Shown here: one piece after another, positions 58,345 through 59,655 of the stretch
Layout: every line of letters starts with the position of its first letter
How positions within the stretch are numbered: position 1 is the stretch's first letter
From: Phoronis australis
Taxonomy: Eukaryota; Phoronida; Phoronidae
Reading direction: 5' to 3'
NCBI GenBank assembly: GCA_002633005.1
Contig: NMRA01000805.1
Coordinates: 64,001-123,655 of the forward strand
DNA length: 59,655 bases
Position numbers and translations under genes: made by a program
Notes under the pieces: model-generated
What the model saw: the letters and a program-made list of their open reading frames with translations, nothing else
Database searches by the model: none
Told to the model about the DNA's origin: nothing

Positions 58345-59289
58345 GTAAGTTTCTTTCCAGGCCTTCTTTCTTTACACGGGTTTTAGAGTTCACCAGTGTT
58401 CACCATGTCACTTATCTGTCATATCAAGCACTCGGCTTTCTGCATGTTTAATGGGTGTACGCAAAGGTTGAAATGTTATGTTCGCCAGTACCGAAGAGCT
58501 TAGATTTGTTGTAATAATGCGGGTCGGTTGGAAAAAAAGAAAACACAAGTTCGGGCCTATTAACACGGTGCAAGAGCAAAGTCTGGAGGATACTCACATT
58601 GCGTCCGCACAGGACGGCAGCGAACTCCAGAAGGCCCAGACGATCTTGTCACGTGGTCTTGATGGGTGACTCGTCACGTGATAGGAGTGTGACCTCGGCT
58701 GGGCTCTTCTGGCGTTAGATGTCGCACCAGGCCAAGACCAACATTGTCACGAAAAGGACATCACAACATAGAGACGCCACAGCCGAGACTGACGTCGACA
58801 TTTACTACATTCCTCCCTTCCCTAAAGAAAAGGAGTGGAGCCCTTATAGGAAATGGCGAACGTCACTCCCAACACCTAAACATAAACCCTTGACCTAAGA
58901 TGACAAGACTCTAAACCCTATAAGTAACATGACTATGAATGACCTTATGAAGTAAGAATTACTGTTTCAAATTTTATCTAACTATTCTCCCCCCTACCAA
59001 AAAAAACACATACTAATTAGACACACAGTCATAGCATATATCCACTCAGTAGTCGAACCAGACTAAAAATAGAAAAAAAAGAAAATATGCTCCACTAATA
59101 CCAGTACCAGGGAGCATAAAATTCCTGGACTATGCTATGACAACACTCTTATTGTTGGTGATGACCTGGCGAGAGAATATATACATTTTTTTTTTTTTAA
59201 AAACTAAAAAACTGAACAACAAAAGCATACTGGCCATAAGATGAGTATTAATTACTTTAGTAGTGTAGCACCGAGATATAAAATAATAC
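58345..59289 (+). other. Probable intron of the divergent gene, nothing recognised
   Basis: Contains a 63-codon + frame at 58478-58669 without recognisable similarity and a CACGTG-rich patch near 58640-58680. AT-rich from 58950 onward, with poly-T near 59190. Confidence 0.4.
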
Positions 59290-59465
59290 AGCCGATTTCA
59301 TAAAGGTGGTTTAACAAAACCAGGTTTAAGACTTAAACCTGGTCTTCCTAAACCTGGTCTAATTTTAGACCTAACTTGCATTTCACCAACGTGGTTTAAG
59401 AGTCTGAAAGCCTGGTTTTGCTAGACCAGGGAGCTGGTTCAGTAGAACCAGGTTTAAAGTATCAA
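59290..59465. repeat. Palindromic AAACCTGGT repeat cluster
   Basis: Seven or more variants of CCAGGTTTA and its complement occur in 175 bp. They include a perfect hairpin with arms CCAGGTTTAAG (59320-59330) and CTTAAACCTGG (59332-59342). Orientation alternates, as in palindromic MITEs or short satellites of marine invertebrates. Confidence 0.65.
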
Positions 59466-59655
59466 AGGCACCCCACTGTGTCGAGCTGGGTAAACCCAAC
59501 AAAGAAACTATTGAAGTGCTTCAATGAAACCTTGATCACGTGGGTATAGAATGGCATACACCAGTAGAATCAGTGCAGACATTTACGACAGAGGTCTAAA
59601 AGCTTTTCTCATGAGGAAAAATGTAATTTGTGTGCCCAACACACACACATTAAAG

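Noticed and set aside
1-59655. CRISPR arrays, bacterial operons, phage or integrated virus
   Set aside because: No regularly spaced repeats, no prokaryotic gene structure and no capsid, integrase or envelope-like frames were seen; all reverse transcriptase and RNase H traces fit non-LTR retrotransposons.

Overview
The window is animal nuclear DNA. It is AT-rich and sparsely coding, and its genes are split into short exons with GT-AG introns. It carries LINE and SINE debris, MITE-like elements and kilobase-scale dispersed duplications. The gene families (CRISP-like CAP protein, SLC26A11-like sulfate transporter, ornithine decarboxylase antizyme) are metazoan. An invertebrate, probably marine, fits best, but the sequence alone does not fix the phylum. 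There are no operons, ribosome binding sites, CRISPR arrays, rRNAs or free-standing tRNAs.

Three genes can be rebuilt exon by exon with unbroken splice phase. (1) + strand 2490-17319: a secreted CRISP-like protein in 9 coding exons, about 287 aa, with signal peptide, CAP domain, cysteine-rich EGF-like hinge and C-terminal ShKT domain. (2) - strand 39402-29049: an SLC26A11-like anion/sulfate transporter in 16 coding exons, about 692 aa, with a C-terminal STAS domain. (3) - strand 58125-53559: ornithine decarboxylase antizyme in 4 coding exons, about 195 aa, whose expression needs a +1 ribosomal frameshift at TCC-TGA (57041-57036). A fourth gene is probably entered only by its first exon (+ strand 58322-58344). 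It starts 196 bp from the antizyme start in the opposite direction, across a CRE- and ETS-bearing interval that looks like a bidirectional promoter.

Layout. 1-2489: intergenic, with a ~410-bp tandem repeat. 2490-17319: CAP gene; its introns hold a LINE 3' end, a dispersed-repeat copy, an inverted pair, and a 1.8-kb direct duplication split by one N. 17320-29048: no host gene; two long dispersed duplications, a THAP-bearing element with inverted ends, a tRNA-derived SINE, a 158-bp MITE whose empty site survives elsewhere in the window, two strong hairpins, and a tandem repeat with CTCF-like motifs. 29049-39402: SLC26 gene. 39403-52800: intergenic, with a decayed LINE, the partner copies of two duplications, a second MITE and microsatellites. 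52800-58125: antizyme, with a second SINE in intron 2. 58322-59655: start of the fourth gene and a palindromic repeat.

An important caution concerns the assembly. Single N characters at 13799, 18198 and 25528 each sit exactly at the junction of two near-identical direct copies (about 1.8 kb, 66 bp and 1.03 kb). This looks like two haplotypes of one locus laid end to end rather than real tandem duplication.

The genes do not form a pathway. Their proximity is ordinary linkage, except for the probable shared promoter of antizyme and its divergent neighbour. The most distinctive item is a THAP zinc-finger fragment with all four zinc ligands but a frame break. It lies in a ~1-kb insertion whose ends can be read because the uninserted copy is also present.
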